IMG/VR virus record: IMGVR_UViG_3300025311_000013
Span: 1-31,994 of that record
Strand: one strand, 5' to 3'
Length of the DNA: 31,994 bases
DNA from: a virus
Below are positions 23,715 to 31,890 of the stretch, one piece after another. Positions within the stretch are counted from its first letter, which is position 1. The number at the start of each line of letters is the position of its first letter. The notes beneath the pieces are model-generated. The model ran no database searches. It was not told the DNA's origin and saw only the letters and a program-made list of their open reading frames with translations. The translations under genes were made by a program, and so were the position numbers.

Positions 23715-23774
23715 AAAGTTGCCGAGCTCCTGGGGATCCCCCTGAAACCGTTCGAGTCCGACGAGACCGACTGA
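23715..23774 (+). pseudogene. IS3 OrfA, 3' part
   Basis: The OrfA tail KVAELLGIPLKPFESDETD with its stop overlapping the OrfB start (TGATG). Together with 21669-22108 it reconstructs OrfA. Because the native start is cut off, OrfB may now be poorly translated. Confidence 0.75.
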
Positions 23775-24904
23775 TGCAGGCCGTCGAGACGACGAGCCCC
23801 ACGATGGGGACGGCGGCGGCCTGCGATGCCTTGGGCGTCGCGCGCGCATCCGTGTATCGGCGGCGGCAACCGGCGCGCCCGCCGGCGCCGCGGCCGACGC
23901 CGCCGCGGGCCCTGGATCCGATCGAACGGCAGACCGTACTCGAGACGCTGCATAGTGAGCGCTTCCTCGACGCGGCCCCCGCCCAGGTGCATGCGACCCT
24001 GCTCGATGAAGGGACCTATCTCTGCTCACCACGCACGATGTACCGGCTGTTGGACACGGCCGGCGAGATCAAAGAGCGCCGCGCTCAGGTCCGCCGCCCG
24101 CACTACGCCGCGCCCGAGCTGCTGGCGACGCAGTCCAACGAAGTGTGGAGCTGGGACATCACCAAACTGCTGGGGCCGGCGAAGTGGACGTACTTCTATC
24201 TCTACGTGATCCTCGACATCTTCAGCCGCTATGTCGTCGGCTGGATGCTCGCCCCACGCGAGACCGCCGCCCTCGCCGAGCGGTTGATCGCCGAGACCTG
24301 CGCGAAGCACGCGATTCACCCCGGCCAACTCACGATCCACGCGGACCGCGGCGGCGCCATGCGCAGCAAGCCGGTCGCGCTGCTCCTGGCCGATCTCGGC
24401 GTGACGAAGACCCACAGCCGGCCGCACGTGTCCAACGACAATCCGTTTTCTGAAGCGCAGTTCAGAACGCTCAAGTACTGTCCGCAGTTTCCTGAGCGCT
24501 TCGGATCCCTGGAAGATGGGCGCGCGTTCGGGCAGGCCTTCTTCCGCTGGTACAACCACGAGCATCGACACAGCGGGCTCGGCTTTCTCACGCCCGCCGT
24601 CGTGCACTTCGGCCACGCCGCTCCCGTGCGCGCGCATCGACAGCAGGTCCTCGCCGCCGCCTACGCCGCCCATCCCGAGCGCTTCGTGAAGGGACGGCCA
24701 CAGCCGGCGGATCTGCCCACCGCCGTCTGGATCAACCCGCCTGTCAAAACACCGACGCGCCAGGATGCCCCAGCAACGACGATCGTCACCGCGGACGACC
24801 TCCAGGTCGACCCGATTTCGGGCGCCGACGACCACTCCGCAGTCAGCGTGATCGATCGCCGCGCGACTCTAATTACGTCACCCGTGGTGTCTCAATGTCA
24901 TTGA
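23774..24904 (+). CDS. IS3-family transposase OrfB
   Basis: A 376-aa rve-type DDE transposase: D128 (WSWDIT), D191 (IHADRG) and E227 (FSEAQF), with exactly 35 residues between the last two. An N-terminal HTH_21-like segment is present. The stop lies inside the right inverted repeat. Full length, but OrfA is split, so the element is probably immobile unless it is complemented. Confidence 0.9.
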   Translation: MQAVETTSPTMGTAAACDALGVARASVYRRRQPARPPAPRPTPPRALDPIERQTVLETLHSERFLDAAPAQVHATLLDEGTYLCSPRTMYRLLDTAGEIKERRAQVRRPHYAAPELLATQSNEVWSWDITKLLGPAKWTYFYLYVILDIFSRYVVGWMLAPRETAALAERLIAETCAKHAIHPGQLTIHADRGGAMRSKPVALLLADLGVTKTHSRPHVSNDNPFSEAQFRTLKYCPQFPERFGSLEDGRAFGQAFFRWYNHEHRHSGLGFLTPAVVHFGHAAPVRAHRQQVLAAAYAAHPERFVKGRPQPADLPTAVWINPPVKTPTRQDAPATTIVTADDLQVDPISGADDHSAVSVIDRRATLITSPVVSQCH

Positions 24905-24917
24905 CAGCGCCCGCTGC

Positions 24918-25312
24918 GCCGCATCCGCTATCGCGATGCCGACACCGGCAAGACCCTCGTGTTCCTGACCAATCAGTTCGCGCTGCCGGCCCTGACGATC
25001 TGCGCCTTGTACAAGTGTCGCTGGCAGGTCGAGTTGTTTTTCAAGTGGATCAAGCAGCATTTGAGAATCAAGCGTTTCTACGGCACCTCGGAGAACGCCG
25101 TCCGCACACAAATCTGGATCGCCATCAGTGTCTACGTCCTCGTGGCGATCATCAGGAAGCAACTCCAGCTCGAGGTGTCCTTGCACACACTGTTACAGAT
25201 CTTGTCGGTGACGCTCTTCGAGAAACTCCCCCTGCAACAAGCAGTTGCGGGTATCGACCCGTTCACCGATGACGCCGTTTCGCGTAATCAACTGAAACTA
25301 TTCGAGTTTTAA
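24918..25312 (+). pseudogene. IS4 transposase, 3' part
   Basis: Encodes RRIRYRDADTGKTLVFLTN and the IS4 signature Y-x2-R-x3-E-x6-K (YKCRWQVELFFKWIK), with E297 as third catalytic residue in the rebuilt protein. Ends NQLKLFEF at a stop within the right terminal repeat. Confidence 0.88.
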
Positions 25313-25325
25313 CCGGACACTACTG

Positions 25326-25334
25326 GTATGGGTT
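25326..25334. repeat. 9-bp target duplication, right copy
   Basis: GTATGGGTT, identical to 20671-20679. It overlaps the stop of the 359-aa gene, which keeps its stop. Confidence 0.9.
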
Positions 25335-26412
25335 AAAATCCTATTCCTCGCCTCATTCGCTTGGCAGCGGCAAAACCGGCTGTGTAGTACTTGCGCACGA
25401 CCCTCGTAAGTCCCGTGGCAAGCGAGGCGATTGATCCTGCGGTAACCGCCAGCGTGCGAAAGAGCATAGTTCTGGTTGCTAGTGTCGTAACGGTTATACC
25501 CGCAACCGACAACTGTCTAACGTACGCTACGAATCGGCTCACAGTGACAACCGATATTGCTGTGACGGCCAGTGTTCGCAAATAGGCAGTGACCCCAGAC
25601 AGCGTTGCAACGGATATTTCTGTCACTGCTAGAGTTCTTAAATAAGTCGACGTCCTGCTTAATGCTGGAACTGACATCTCAATTACAGACAAGGTTCGGA
25701 AATAGCTGGCCAGTCTTGACAGGGTAGCTACTGACACTTCAACTACAGCGAGGGTTCTTAGATATTGTGCAAGCGTTGAAAGTGCAGGTACGCTGACTTC
25801 TGTAACCGCAAGTGTTCTAAAAAAGCTGGATATTGTACTAAGACTTGCGACGGACACCTCCACCACACTCAGTACAACACCGTAAATCGTCTGTTTGGCA
25901 AGTGTCGCTACACCAACCGCAGTCGCTGATAAGGCTTTTACAAATGTCGTTACCGTTGCCAGCGTTACTGCCGATACTGCCGTCGCTGATAATGTCTTTA
26001 GAAATACTAGTGATGTTGTTAAAGTAGCCACCGATACTTCAACTACTGACAACGTTCTTAAGTACGTTGAAAGTGTACTCAGCGTTACGACGGACGTTTC
26101 TATGACCGATAAAGTCCTTAGATATAGAGCGATTCTCGAAAGAGCGACAACCGAAGTTTCACTTACTGATAGTGTCTTAAAGTACAAAGCTATTCTTATC
26201 AAAGCCGGAACAGATACCTCAACTACAGAAAGAGTGCGGAAGTATGAAACAAGTCTGGTTAAGGCTACAACCGATAATTCCACAACGGCGAGCGTACGGA
26301 AATATGTTGACAGTTTATTTAACCCAACAACGCTCAACTCAACAACTGAAAGGGTTTGAAAGAACGTTTGCGGACCTGCTCCGCCTCCCGTAAATAAGAT
26401 TAATAAACTCAT
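25333..26412 (-). CDS. Repeat protein, sixteen 20-aa units
   Basis: A 359-aa protein. Residues 18-337 are sixteen units of exactly 20 residues with consensus FRTLSVVEVSVATLSRLASY; Leu4, Val6, Ser/Thr and Leu14 recur at fixed places. The N-terminus is short and hydrophobic and the C-terminus basic (KYYTAGFAAAKRMRRG). Strict periodicity with alternating small and branched residues suggests a beta-solenoid or trimeric beta stalk, so a fibre- or adhesin-like virion part is likely; no family was recognised. The start follows the upstream stop (TAGTATG). The IS block begins just after its stop. Confidence 0.65.
   Translation of the reverse strand: MSLLILFTGGGAGPQTFFQTLSVVELSVVGLNKLSTYFRTLAVVELSVVALTRLVSYFRTLSVVEVSVPALIRIALYFKTLSVSETSVVALSRIALYLRTLSVIETSVVTLSTLSTYLRTLSVVEVSVATLTTSLVFLKTLSATAVSAVTLATVTTFVKALSATAVGVATLAKQTIYGVVLSVVEVSVASLSTISSFFRTLAVTEVSVPALSTLAQYLRTLAVVEVSVATLSRLASYFRTLSVIEMSVPALSRTSTYLRTLAVTEISVATLSGVTAYLRTLAVTAISVVTVSRFVAYVRQLSVAGITVTTLATRTMLFRTLAVTAGSIASLATGLTRVVRKYYTAGFAAAKRMRRGIGF
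25402..26361 (-). repeat. Sixteen degenerate 60-bp tandem repeats
   Basis: The DNA for the 20-aa units. Codons vary between units while the amino-acid pattern holds, so the repeats are old and kept by selection on the protein. Confidence 0.85.
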
Positions 26413-26413
26413 A

Positions 26414-27076
26414 CTATTCCAAGGTGAAGATTACTAGGAACTTGGTATTACCTGTCGCCGCTACCGTCCCTTGTTTAACTAAGATACCGGAGTTTTCTCG
26501 TATGGTCAGTTTTTGGCCGACCGTCAGTACCGGGACAATGTTCTGATATTGAGTGATGTGGGCCATGCTGGTCGCTGTTTCTTCGCCTGGAGCGTAGGTG
26601 GCAAAGAGCCATTGTGCAATCGTAGCCCCACCAGTCGGAAGCCACCGAGCCGTGATCCCCGCAGGAAGGTTCGCGTTGTTGGTATCAACGGGATTGATGT
26701 TACCGCCAGCGACATCTGGGGTTGCGCTCTTGTAGGCAGCAGCAGTTCCCCCTGTACCTATGGCTGAAGTGCGATAGAGGTCATAACGCACACCCAATGC
26801 TCCTGTAAGAGCGACATCCGTAGCGGGAATAATCCAGATACCGCGAATATCCATAATCTTGCCAGACCCTGTAGCATTAAAGATGTCTAAATAAAGCTTA
26901 CTTGCCCCAACCGCGACTGTAGGAGTGGCGTAATAGTAGGATTCAAGAGAACCGTGAATTTGACCTTGATTGTCTGCCAACACTACGGCTTGATATTCCT
27001 TGCCGTTAATAAGCTCAGTAGCTACTGTTGCCCCACTTCCTGGTGTTACTAAAATGGAGTCGTTGGCTTGTGACAT
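26414..27076 (-). CDS. Virion structural protein
   Basis: A 220-aa, beta-rich protein without cysteine, of the type encoded between portal and coat genes in many uncultured phages (KEYQAVVLADNQGQIHGSL, KIMDIRGIWIIPATD). It may be a tail or head-surface protein. Start one base after the upstream stop. Function not established. Confidence 0.5.
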   Translation of the reverse strand: MSQANDSILVTPGSGATVATELINGKEYQAVVLADNQGQIHGSLESYYYATPTVAVGASKLYLDIFNATGSGKIMDIRGIWIIPATDVALTGALGVRYDLYRTSAIGTGGTAAAYKSATPDVAGGNINPVDTNNANLPAGITARWLPTGGATIAQWLFATYAPGEETATSMAHITQYQNIVPVLTVGQKLTIRENSGILVKQGTVAATGNTKFLVIFTLE

Positions 27077-27077
27077 A

Positions 27078-27437
27078 TTAGGTTATTTGAACATCTATCG
27101 TGAATTGTATCTGGTCGTTAAGAGCCAGCACTATACCGGTGAAGTCGCCTTTAACAATCAAGGTTCCACCAGACGAGGCAGTGAAATTGCCGGCGTTGGT
27201 GATTGTCTTCGCTCCGTTTGCGGTGATTGTCGCAACAACGCGGTTGGTGTCTGCTGCGGGCTGGCTTTGAGTCCCAGACACTCGCGCTTCCGACGCTTCG
27301 GTAAAAAGCGTGGTATCGCCTACTGCGGCTGTTCCAGCGCCTGTTCCCCAAGCAACCCAAACCGGGTCGGTGGAAACAGTGTCATCTAACTTGTCTACCA
27401 TCCACTGCTTTCCAACAGTGGTTAAAACTGTAGCCAT
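27078..27437 (-). CDS. Small tail/fibre-associated protein
   Basis: A 119-aa beta-rich protein with the pattern VWVAWGTGAGTAAVGDTTLF and EASEARVSGT, common in phage tail regions and often placed near fibre genes. Role inferred. Its start lies inside the end of the 51-aa gene, with TTAACC 10 nt before the ATG. Confidence 0.55.
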   Translation of the reverse strand: MATVLTTVGKQWMVDKLDDTVSTDPVWVAWGTGAGTAAVGDTTLFTEASEARVSGTQSQPAADTNRVVATITANGAKTITNAGNFTASSGGTLIVKGDFTGIVLALNDQIQFTIDVQIT

Positions 27438-27577
27438 GAAAGTAATCGGTTAATGATGTTCTTAATTGTGTCTCGCAATCCTGACTGATAAATCACGCCT
27501 AAGTCTTCATATTGCCCCGTGCTCGCCCTGAAGACACGCGCGCTGATAGTTGTTTGCTTTGTCGTTATGACTTTCAT
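27422..27577 (-). CDS. 51-aa hypothetical protein
   Basis: A short basic ORF (MKVITTKQTTISARVFRAST...), coupled to the portal stop by ATGA and overlapping the next start by 16 nt. Tight overlaps on both sides support translation. Not recognised. Confidence 0.6.
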   Translation of the reverse strand: MKVITTKQTTISARVFRASTGQYEDLGVIYQSGLRDTIKNIINRLLSWLQF

Positions 27578-29514
27578 ACGGTGGGAGTTAAGTGCTGGCT
27601 TCTTGATTGCGTACCTCCGAAGGTATTTGGCGCTGTTGCGGGCATCATCGAAGGCTCGCCTGGGATAAGCCCCTGTGAGGCATTCAACTGCATCGCTTTA
27701 CGTGCCGTGTTCTGCGCCACAATCTGTTTGTGAGCGTCGGCATACGCCATCAACGCGCTGAATAAGGCGTCGTTGCCGTCAGTGTTGTCGATAGCGTAAT
27801 CCATGATCTTCTGCATGAAGGCAGTCGTAGCACTTCGATTGGCCTTAGGCTGTTGTCCCTGGATGATCTGCTGGATTGCCATAGAGGCTTCTGACATCAG
27901 CTCCTTGTCCGCATCATTGGTTGTATCGAACGCCAGTTTGATTTCATCCTCGGCTATCTCGGCGTTGCGGAATCTCTGCTCTGCCAGCCATCTAGGAGAA
28001 ACGATGCCCTGTTCAGCCGGTGTGAGCTGAGCTAAGGCTTCTGTCCGTTTCTGTTTTTTGACTTCATCAGCGGCCAGTTGGGCGTTGCCGCCTTCAACCT
28101 TGATGTTCCAGCGGGGGTTGATTTCCATCCGTACGACTTCATCCCATTCGTTGCCCTTCTCGCCGATGATCTGGACAGCTTGTGGAGTGCGCAAGTGCTC
28201 GAACAAGCCCCAGAGATACCTGCGGCCGATGGCTTGCCAGGCTTTTGCGTAGGACTTGTTGTAGAGGCCAAATCTTTCAGCTACGGCCTGCATGTTGCCG
28301 TAGTAGATGCCGACCTTGTCTTCCTTGCTCGTGCCCTGGGTGTCAGCGGTAACACCGGACTTCTGGCCGAGCATGTTGTCTATCCAAGAAACAAAGTTGA
28401 TTGTTCCCTGCAGTTCCGGGGTTTCGAAGGTGTATACGGCTTGGTCAACACGCTGGACTCTCGAGGAGCCTGATTTCATGCGGACAAGGCCATCAGGACG
28501 CCATTCAAGCTGCTGCGGTTCCGAGAAGACTTCAGGGTCATAGGCTCTCTGTCCCCAGTTTCGCTTCTGGCGGTTGTCCAGCTCCTGGTTGACCAAGGTC
28601 TTTATCATGTCGGCCAGTGGGATGACGTCGTCAACCGGGGATTTGCTCCAGAAGTTGAAGATGTCCCGGTGCGTCGCCCATGAAACCCAAGGCCACAAAC
28701 CTGATGCGAATATTTCCTTTAGCGGGGAGCAGCGGACTATCAGTCCCGTTTCGTAATTAAAAAGCGCGTAGTACCGGACGCCGTTGAATGTAGTGCCGGC
28801 CTCGATGAACTTGTAAAGCGATTGCCCTGCATAGTTATAGGTCAGGTTGTCCATGCCCAGAGCCATCATTCGGGACTGCTTAGAGCGATACTTGTTGTCG
28901 TTGTCGACGATGACATCCTCAGCGGTGGCGTTGATAATCTGTTCGACGACCTTCTTGTCGTAGAGCCCAGATTCAGATCCCGCCTTCAGGTCCTGCTTGC
29001 TGCGGAAGATGTTGTCCTGTTGGACGAAGCGATGGTTTTCTAGGTGTCCGCCGCCAATCGGGTCAGCGATAAAGTCATAGACGTCCACGACTTCAAGATG
29101 TGATTTGTACTGCGGGTCTGATTCCGCGTAGAATTTGCTGATTGCCCGGCCGTAGAGGGCGGCCTGTTTCTTGGCGTCGATATCAATGAGATCCCAATCG
29201 TTATCCTCAGCCGTAGACTCAACCTGGTAGAAAGCGTTGACCTTGAGCGTTGCCTTGTAGTCAGCTTCTTCCCGTTGCTGAAACTTGAGTGCTGGCGGGT
29301 CGTCAATCTTTGAGAGCAGGGTTTCAATGAAACCGGGAACAATCGGCACAGGCACGTTGTAGCGAGCCTTGAGGGTCTTCTGTGAACGGTTAAAATACTG
29401 GTCTTCGGCCAGCTTCCAGGCTTTCTCCCTCTGCATGCGGAAATCCAAGCCTGCCTGGTATTCGGCTCTTAGCTGTTTCGATAACTTATCCTTGTCTGTT
29501 TGCGATAGTGGCAT
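27574..29514 (-). CDS. Portal protein
   Basis: A 646-aa protein, P22-like in size and place. The N-terminus is a helix (DKLSKQLRAEYQAGLDF), residues 50-60 contain VPIVPGFIETLLSKID, the middle holds IGGGHLENHRFVQQDNIF and the wing/stem region IPLADMIKTLVNQELDNRQK, and the C-terminal 150 residues are helical and Gln/Ala-rich as in barrel domains. It would form the dodecameric DNA channel at the head vertex. It follows the large terminase; stop and start touch (TAAATG). Confidence 0.72.
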   Translation of the reverse strand: MPLSQTDKDKLSKQLRAEYQAGLDFRMQREKAWKLAEDQYFNRSQKTLKARYNVPVPIVPGFIETLLSKIDDPPALKFQQREEADYKATLKVNAFYQVESTAEDNDWDLIDIDAKKQAALYGRAISKFYAESDPQYKSHLEVVDVYDFIADPIGGGHLENHRFVQQDNIFRSKQDLKAGSESGLYDKKVVEQIINATAEDVIVDNDNKYRSKQSRMMALGMDNLTYNYAGQSLYKFIEAGTTFNGVRYYALFNYETGLIVRCSPLKEIFASGLWPWVSWATHRDIFNFWSKSPVDDVIPLADMIKTLVNQELDNRQKRNWGQRAYDPEVFSEPQQLEWRPDGLVRMKSGSSRVQRVDQAVYTFETPELQGTINFVSWIDNMLGQKSGVTADTQGTSKEDKVGIYYGNMQAVAERFGLYNKSYAKAWQAIGRRYLWGLFEHLRTPQAVQIIGEKGNEWDEVVRMEINPRWNIKVEGGNAQLAADEVKKQKRTEALAQLTPAEQGIVSPRWLAEQRFRNAEIAEDEIKLAFDTTNDADKELMSEASMAIQQIIQGQQPKANRSATTAFMQKIMDYAIDNTDGNDALFSALMAYADAHKQIVAQNTARKAMQLNASQGLIPGEPSMMPATAPNTFGGTQSRSQHLTPTV

Positions 29515-30774
29515 TTATGCGGCGTTAAAATATAGGGAATCTTGCTCAAATGCGGGTTGTTTATACGTGGAAGGCTCGTCTACCGGCTCCTGCATGTACA
29601 GGGCATAGCGGAGAGCGTCTACGGCGTGGTCGTTTTCCTTAATTGGGTCTTCCTTGAGATTCCGATTGAGGGCGTTGGGGTTGATATTCCTGGTGTCCGG
29701 GTAGGCGTAGGTTTCGAGCTCCCAGATGAGATTGGTGCAGGATTCGTGGATGTGTACCCGGCCGGCTTTAAACAATTCATGTAAGCGGTCGATTCCTGTG
29801 GCTACATCCTTGATGACTTCCCGGCAGTTCAAGCCAGCGTTCTCCATCTCGAGAATGCGGTCAGGTTCTGCGGGGTCCGGGTATACCAGGGTCGGCTTCT
29901 GCGATTGGCAGTATTCGATGATCTGGGCTGTGGTGCGTCCGGTCTTGTAATACTCGCCTGACACCCAATAATGCCTGTCCTTGTCTTTTAGGATGGTCAG
30001 GATTGCCGCGGGGTTGGTAAATCCAAAGTCCACGCCGAGGATGGTTTCGGCTGAATTAATCTTGGCCTCCTTGTAAACATGCTTCTCTCTGTCGAATTCC
30101 TTGTACACAAGGCCTTCCTGCTTTCTGAAGTCTGCCAGGTATTCCTGAGCGAATTTGTTCTCCGGTGTGGTTTTGCGGGCTTCTTCAAGCTCTTTAGGGT
30201 CAATGAGCGGGTTATCAAAACTGGTAAAGCGGTATGTGCTCCAGTTGCGTTTTGGAGCGAGTGTTGTAAATAGGTCGTAGAAGTGGTTGAAACCTTTCGG
30301 GGTGCCGATGAATATTCCCCAGCCCTTGTAGTCCGTAAGCATCGGCCGGATGACTTCATCGAATACCGAGGGTTTCGTGTCCTGGTACTCGTCCATGACA
30401 ACGCCGTGTATTCCGGTGCCTCTCAGCGAGTCGGCGTTATCAGCGCCCTTGATAGCGATGCGCGAGCCGTTTCCTATCTCTACAAAGAGTTCTGATTCGT
30501 TGACCTTGTGGACCAGTTCTTCAGGGAGCTGTCTTAGGGAGCGCTGGAGCATTGTCCAGGCGATGTTCTTGGCTTGCTTGTAGGTTGGTGCGACGTACCA
30601 GAACAGGCCGTCAGGTGTGAGGAGCGCTTGCTTGATTAAAGTATTTACGGCGTAGGTGGTTTTCCCGAATCTTCTCCCACATACAATGACCTTAAACCGA
30701 CTCTGATCCTTGAGGAGTTTGAGCTGGTTCGGGTGCGGCGTCCACAGGTTGATTTGAACTTGCTCCGTCTTCAC
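29515..30774 (-). CDS. terL: Terminase large subunit
   Basis: A 419-aa packaging motor. ATPase: Walker A CGRRFGKTT at 32-40, Walker B VVMDE with D128-E129, coupling motif FIGTPKG at 155-161. Nuclease: D249 (LGVDFGFT), D300 (YPDPAEPD) and D386 (NDHAVDALRY), the RNase H-like metal site. It starts at GTG 30774, as an in-frame stop lies two codons upstream. It overlaps the small terminase gene by 83 nt in another frame. Confidence 0.93.
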   Translation of the reverse strand: MKTEQVQINLWTPHPNQLKLLKDQSRFKVIVCGRRFGKTTYAVNTLIKQALLTPDGLFWYVAPTYKQAKNIAWTMLQRSLRQLPEELVHKVNESELFVEIGNGSRIAIKGADNADSLRGTGIHGVVMDEYQDTKPSVFDEVIRPMLTDYKGWGIFIGTPKGFNHFYDLFTTLAPKRNWSTYRFTSFDNPLIDPKELEEARKTTPENKFAQEYLADFRKQEGLVYKEFDREKHVYKEAKINSAETILGVDFGFTNPAAILTILKDKDRHYWVSGEYYKTGRTTAQIIEYCQSQKPTLVYPDPAEPDRILEMENAGLNCREVIKDVATGIDRLHELFKAGRVHIHESCTNLIWELETYAYPDTRNINPNALNRNLKEDPIKENDHAVDALRYALYMQEPVDEPSTYKQPAFEQDSLYFNAA

Positions 30775-31006
30775 GAATTACATAGGTCTTAATTTCTCCG
30801 GAATGAGCGACACCTTGCGTTATGGCTTTGGTCTGTAGCTTGTTTATTTCAGACATGGCGAACTTTTGGTCGTCCTTTATCTTGCTGTCCAGATACTGTT
30901 CAACAAGCTTCCACCATTTGTCCTGAATACGCTGAACCCTGGCGAGGATGTCTTCCTGGTCCCAGAGCTTCTTTCGTCCTGAATTCTGTCGTTTACCGCC
31001 TCTCAT
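30692..31006 (-). CDS. terS: Terminase small subunit-like protein
   Basis: A 104-aa basic helical protein starting MRGGKRQNSGRKK, the typical beginning of phage small terminases, with a long helix (RIQDKWWKLVEQYLDSKI) and a disordered end. Overlap with the large subunit supports this. It would recognise DNA for packaging. No Shine-Dalgarno site precedes the ATG. Confidence 0.6.
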   Translation of the reverse strand: MRGGKRQNSGRKKLWDQEDILARVQRIQDKWWKLVEQYLDSKIKDDQKFAMSEINKLQTKAITQGVAHSGEIKTYVIREDGASSNQPVDAAPEPAQTPQGSESV

Positions 31007-31030
31007 AGGTTTCTATGCGAATTTCAAAAG

Positions 31031-31122
31031 GTCATGTTGATAAGTAGGTGTGGATAACTGATTAAGAAACGGCTAACGTTAGCCCGTTTGTCATGTCCAT
31101 TTGGTCATGTCATAATATCTAC
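31031..31122. promoter_or_regulatory. Divergent control region with operator-like repeats
   Basis: Between diverging genes: DnaA-box-like TGTTGATAA (31035-31043), a perfect DnaA box TGTGGATAA (31049-31057), a 14-bp perfect palindrome GGCTAACGTTAGCC (31071-31084) and three direct GTCATGT copies (31031, 31090, 31104). Two of the copies lie in the promoter. Repressor or DnaA binding is inferred. Confidence 0.6.
31088..31116 (+). promoter_or_regulatory. Sigma70-type promoter
   Basis: TTGTCA (31088-31093), 17-bp spacer, CATAAT (31111-31116): 5 of 6 bases match at both boxes. The predicted start of transcription is about 31123, the A of the next gene's ATG. Confidence 0.75.
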
Positions 31123-31323
31123 ATGAACAGAGAATCATTACATACCAGCGTTGCTAAGCCGGATACTCGTAAGGGTCTTAAGCAAATCGCAAAGCGCGAG
31201 AAGCTTACTGACCATCGCGGCTATCCGTCAGAGGGTCGAGCAATCGATTGGCTTGTATACAACCATCTTACGAGAGAAGATATGCTGGCCTCCGGCCAAA
31301 ACGGAACCGGGGAAAAAGTCTAG
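31123..31323 (+). CDS. Small protein, likely leaderless mRNA
   Basis: A 66-aa protein (TSVAKPDTRKGLKQIAKREK, then EGRAIDWLVYNHL), possibly a small helix-rich DNA-binding regulator; no family recognised. The promoter places the transcript start at or within a base or two of its ATG, so no ribosome site exists. The operator-like repeats next to it would suit self-regulation. Confidence 0.65.
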   Translation: MNRESLHTSVAKPDTRKGLKQIAKREKLTDHRGYPSEGRAIDWLVYNHLTREDMLASGQNGTGEKV

Positions 31324-31435
31324 GACCCGTCCACCTCCAACAAAACGAGTAGCAGGCCCCGAGCAAGGACTACCTGCGAAAGCTGAACTGAGGGGACAAA
31401 TCTAACGCCAGCAACTATTAAATAAATTCTACAGT

Positions 31436-31540
31436 ATGAAAAAGAAAGGTACAACTCAGAAGAAGCGGAAGCCTTGCGTATTGTGCAAGAGAAAGGTCAA
31501 CGATGCCGGAATATGTGAATACTGCGACACAGCTATCTGA
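31436..31540 (+). CDS. 34-aa zinc-knuckle peptide
   Basis: A basic N-terminus (MKKKGTTQKKRK) followed by C-x2-C and C-x2-C (PCVLC at 13-17, CEYC at 27-30). Overlaps the next ORF by 38 nt. Small size keeps confidence modest. Confidence 0.5.
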   Translation: MKKKGTTQKKRKPCVLCKRKVNDAGICEYCDTAI

Positions 31541-31655
31541 TTGGAACTGCGAACGTTGCGGTCAGCCTGCCGTGGAAGGTCTGGACGAAGTGCCTCGCTG
31601 TCAGAATAAAGCCTGTCCGTACTACGAGTCAGTCGTGCCTAACTATCTACATTAA
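31503..31655 (+). CDS. 50-aa zinc-ribbon protein
   Basis: C-x2-C (NCERCGQ) and C-x4-C (RCQNKAC) with acidic flanks, like small zinc ribbons. It starts inside the previous ORF in another frame. Function unknown. Confidence 0.55.
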   Translation: MPEYVNTATQLSDWNCERCGQPAVEGLDEVPRCQNKACPYYESVVPNYLH

Positions 31656-31717
31656 AAAGTCTATATCTATATTTTAACACATAGCAATTAAACGGCCAGC
31701 AGCCTACTGCCGACATC

Positions 31718-31870
31718 ATGAGTCATCCAGACCCAAGCCACGACCCAGAGAATGAATTACGAGAGGATATGCAAGATACCGAGGGCGATACGCTCTGCGG
31801 CAAGCCGCACAACAATGCCTCAGACGAGGACGAATGTCTTGAATGCCAAATAATTAAGAAGAATCTATGA
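31718..31870 (+). CDS. 50-aa acidic cysteine-containing protein
   Basis: Acidic N-terminal half (SHDPENELREDMQDTEGD), then C27, and C40-x2-C43 (CLECQ), so only three clear metal ligands plus H31. AT-rich sequence with TATATT-like boxes lies 40-60 bp upstream. Possibly real, as it continues a run of similar ORFs. Confidence 0.45.
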   Translation: MSHPDPSHDPENELREDMQDTEGDTLCGKPHNNASDEDECLECQIIKKNL

Positions 31871-31890
31871 CCCGCCTCCGCACCTGGGCA

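Larger units (their letters stand above)
21597..24913 (+). mobile_element. IS3-family element inside the IS4 transposase
   Basis: Two ORFs (helix-turn-helix OrfA, DDE OrfB) and related imperfect ends: TGCCAAGATAGCTGAGACAC at the left and TGTCAATGACATTGAGACAC inverted at the right. Limits are set by the only repair that restores the IS4 frame (GGG CAC CTG CGC CGC ATC), which implies a 4-bp duplication CTGC (21593-21596 and 24914-24917). The ends may be off by a few bases. It carries the IS110-family element. Confidence 0.8.
20680..25325 (+). mobile_element. IS4-family element, disrupted by nested insertions
   Basis: Perfect 17-bp terminal inverted repeats CAGTAGTGTCCGGTTAA (20680-20696 and, inverted, 25309-25325) with 9-bp target duplications outside them. 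Its transposase is split by an IS3-family element at 21597-24913. Removing that gives an element of about 1.3 kb, the usual size. The right repeat overlaps the transposase stop codon. Confidence 0.9.

Noticed and set aside
25402-26361. CRISPR array
   Set aside because: The 60-bp repeats are coding, in frame and diverged, with no alternating spacers.
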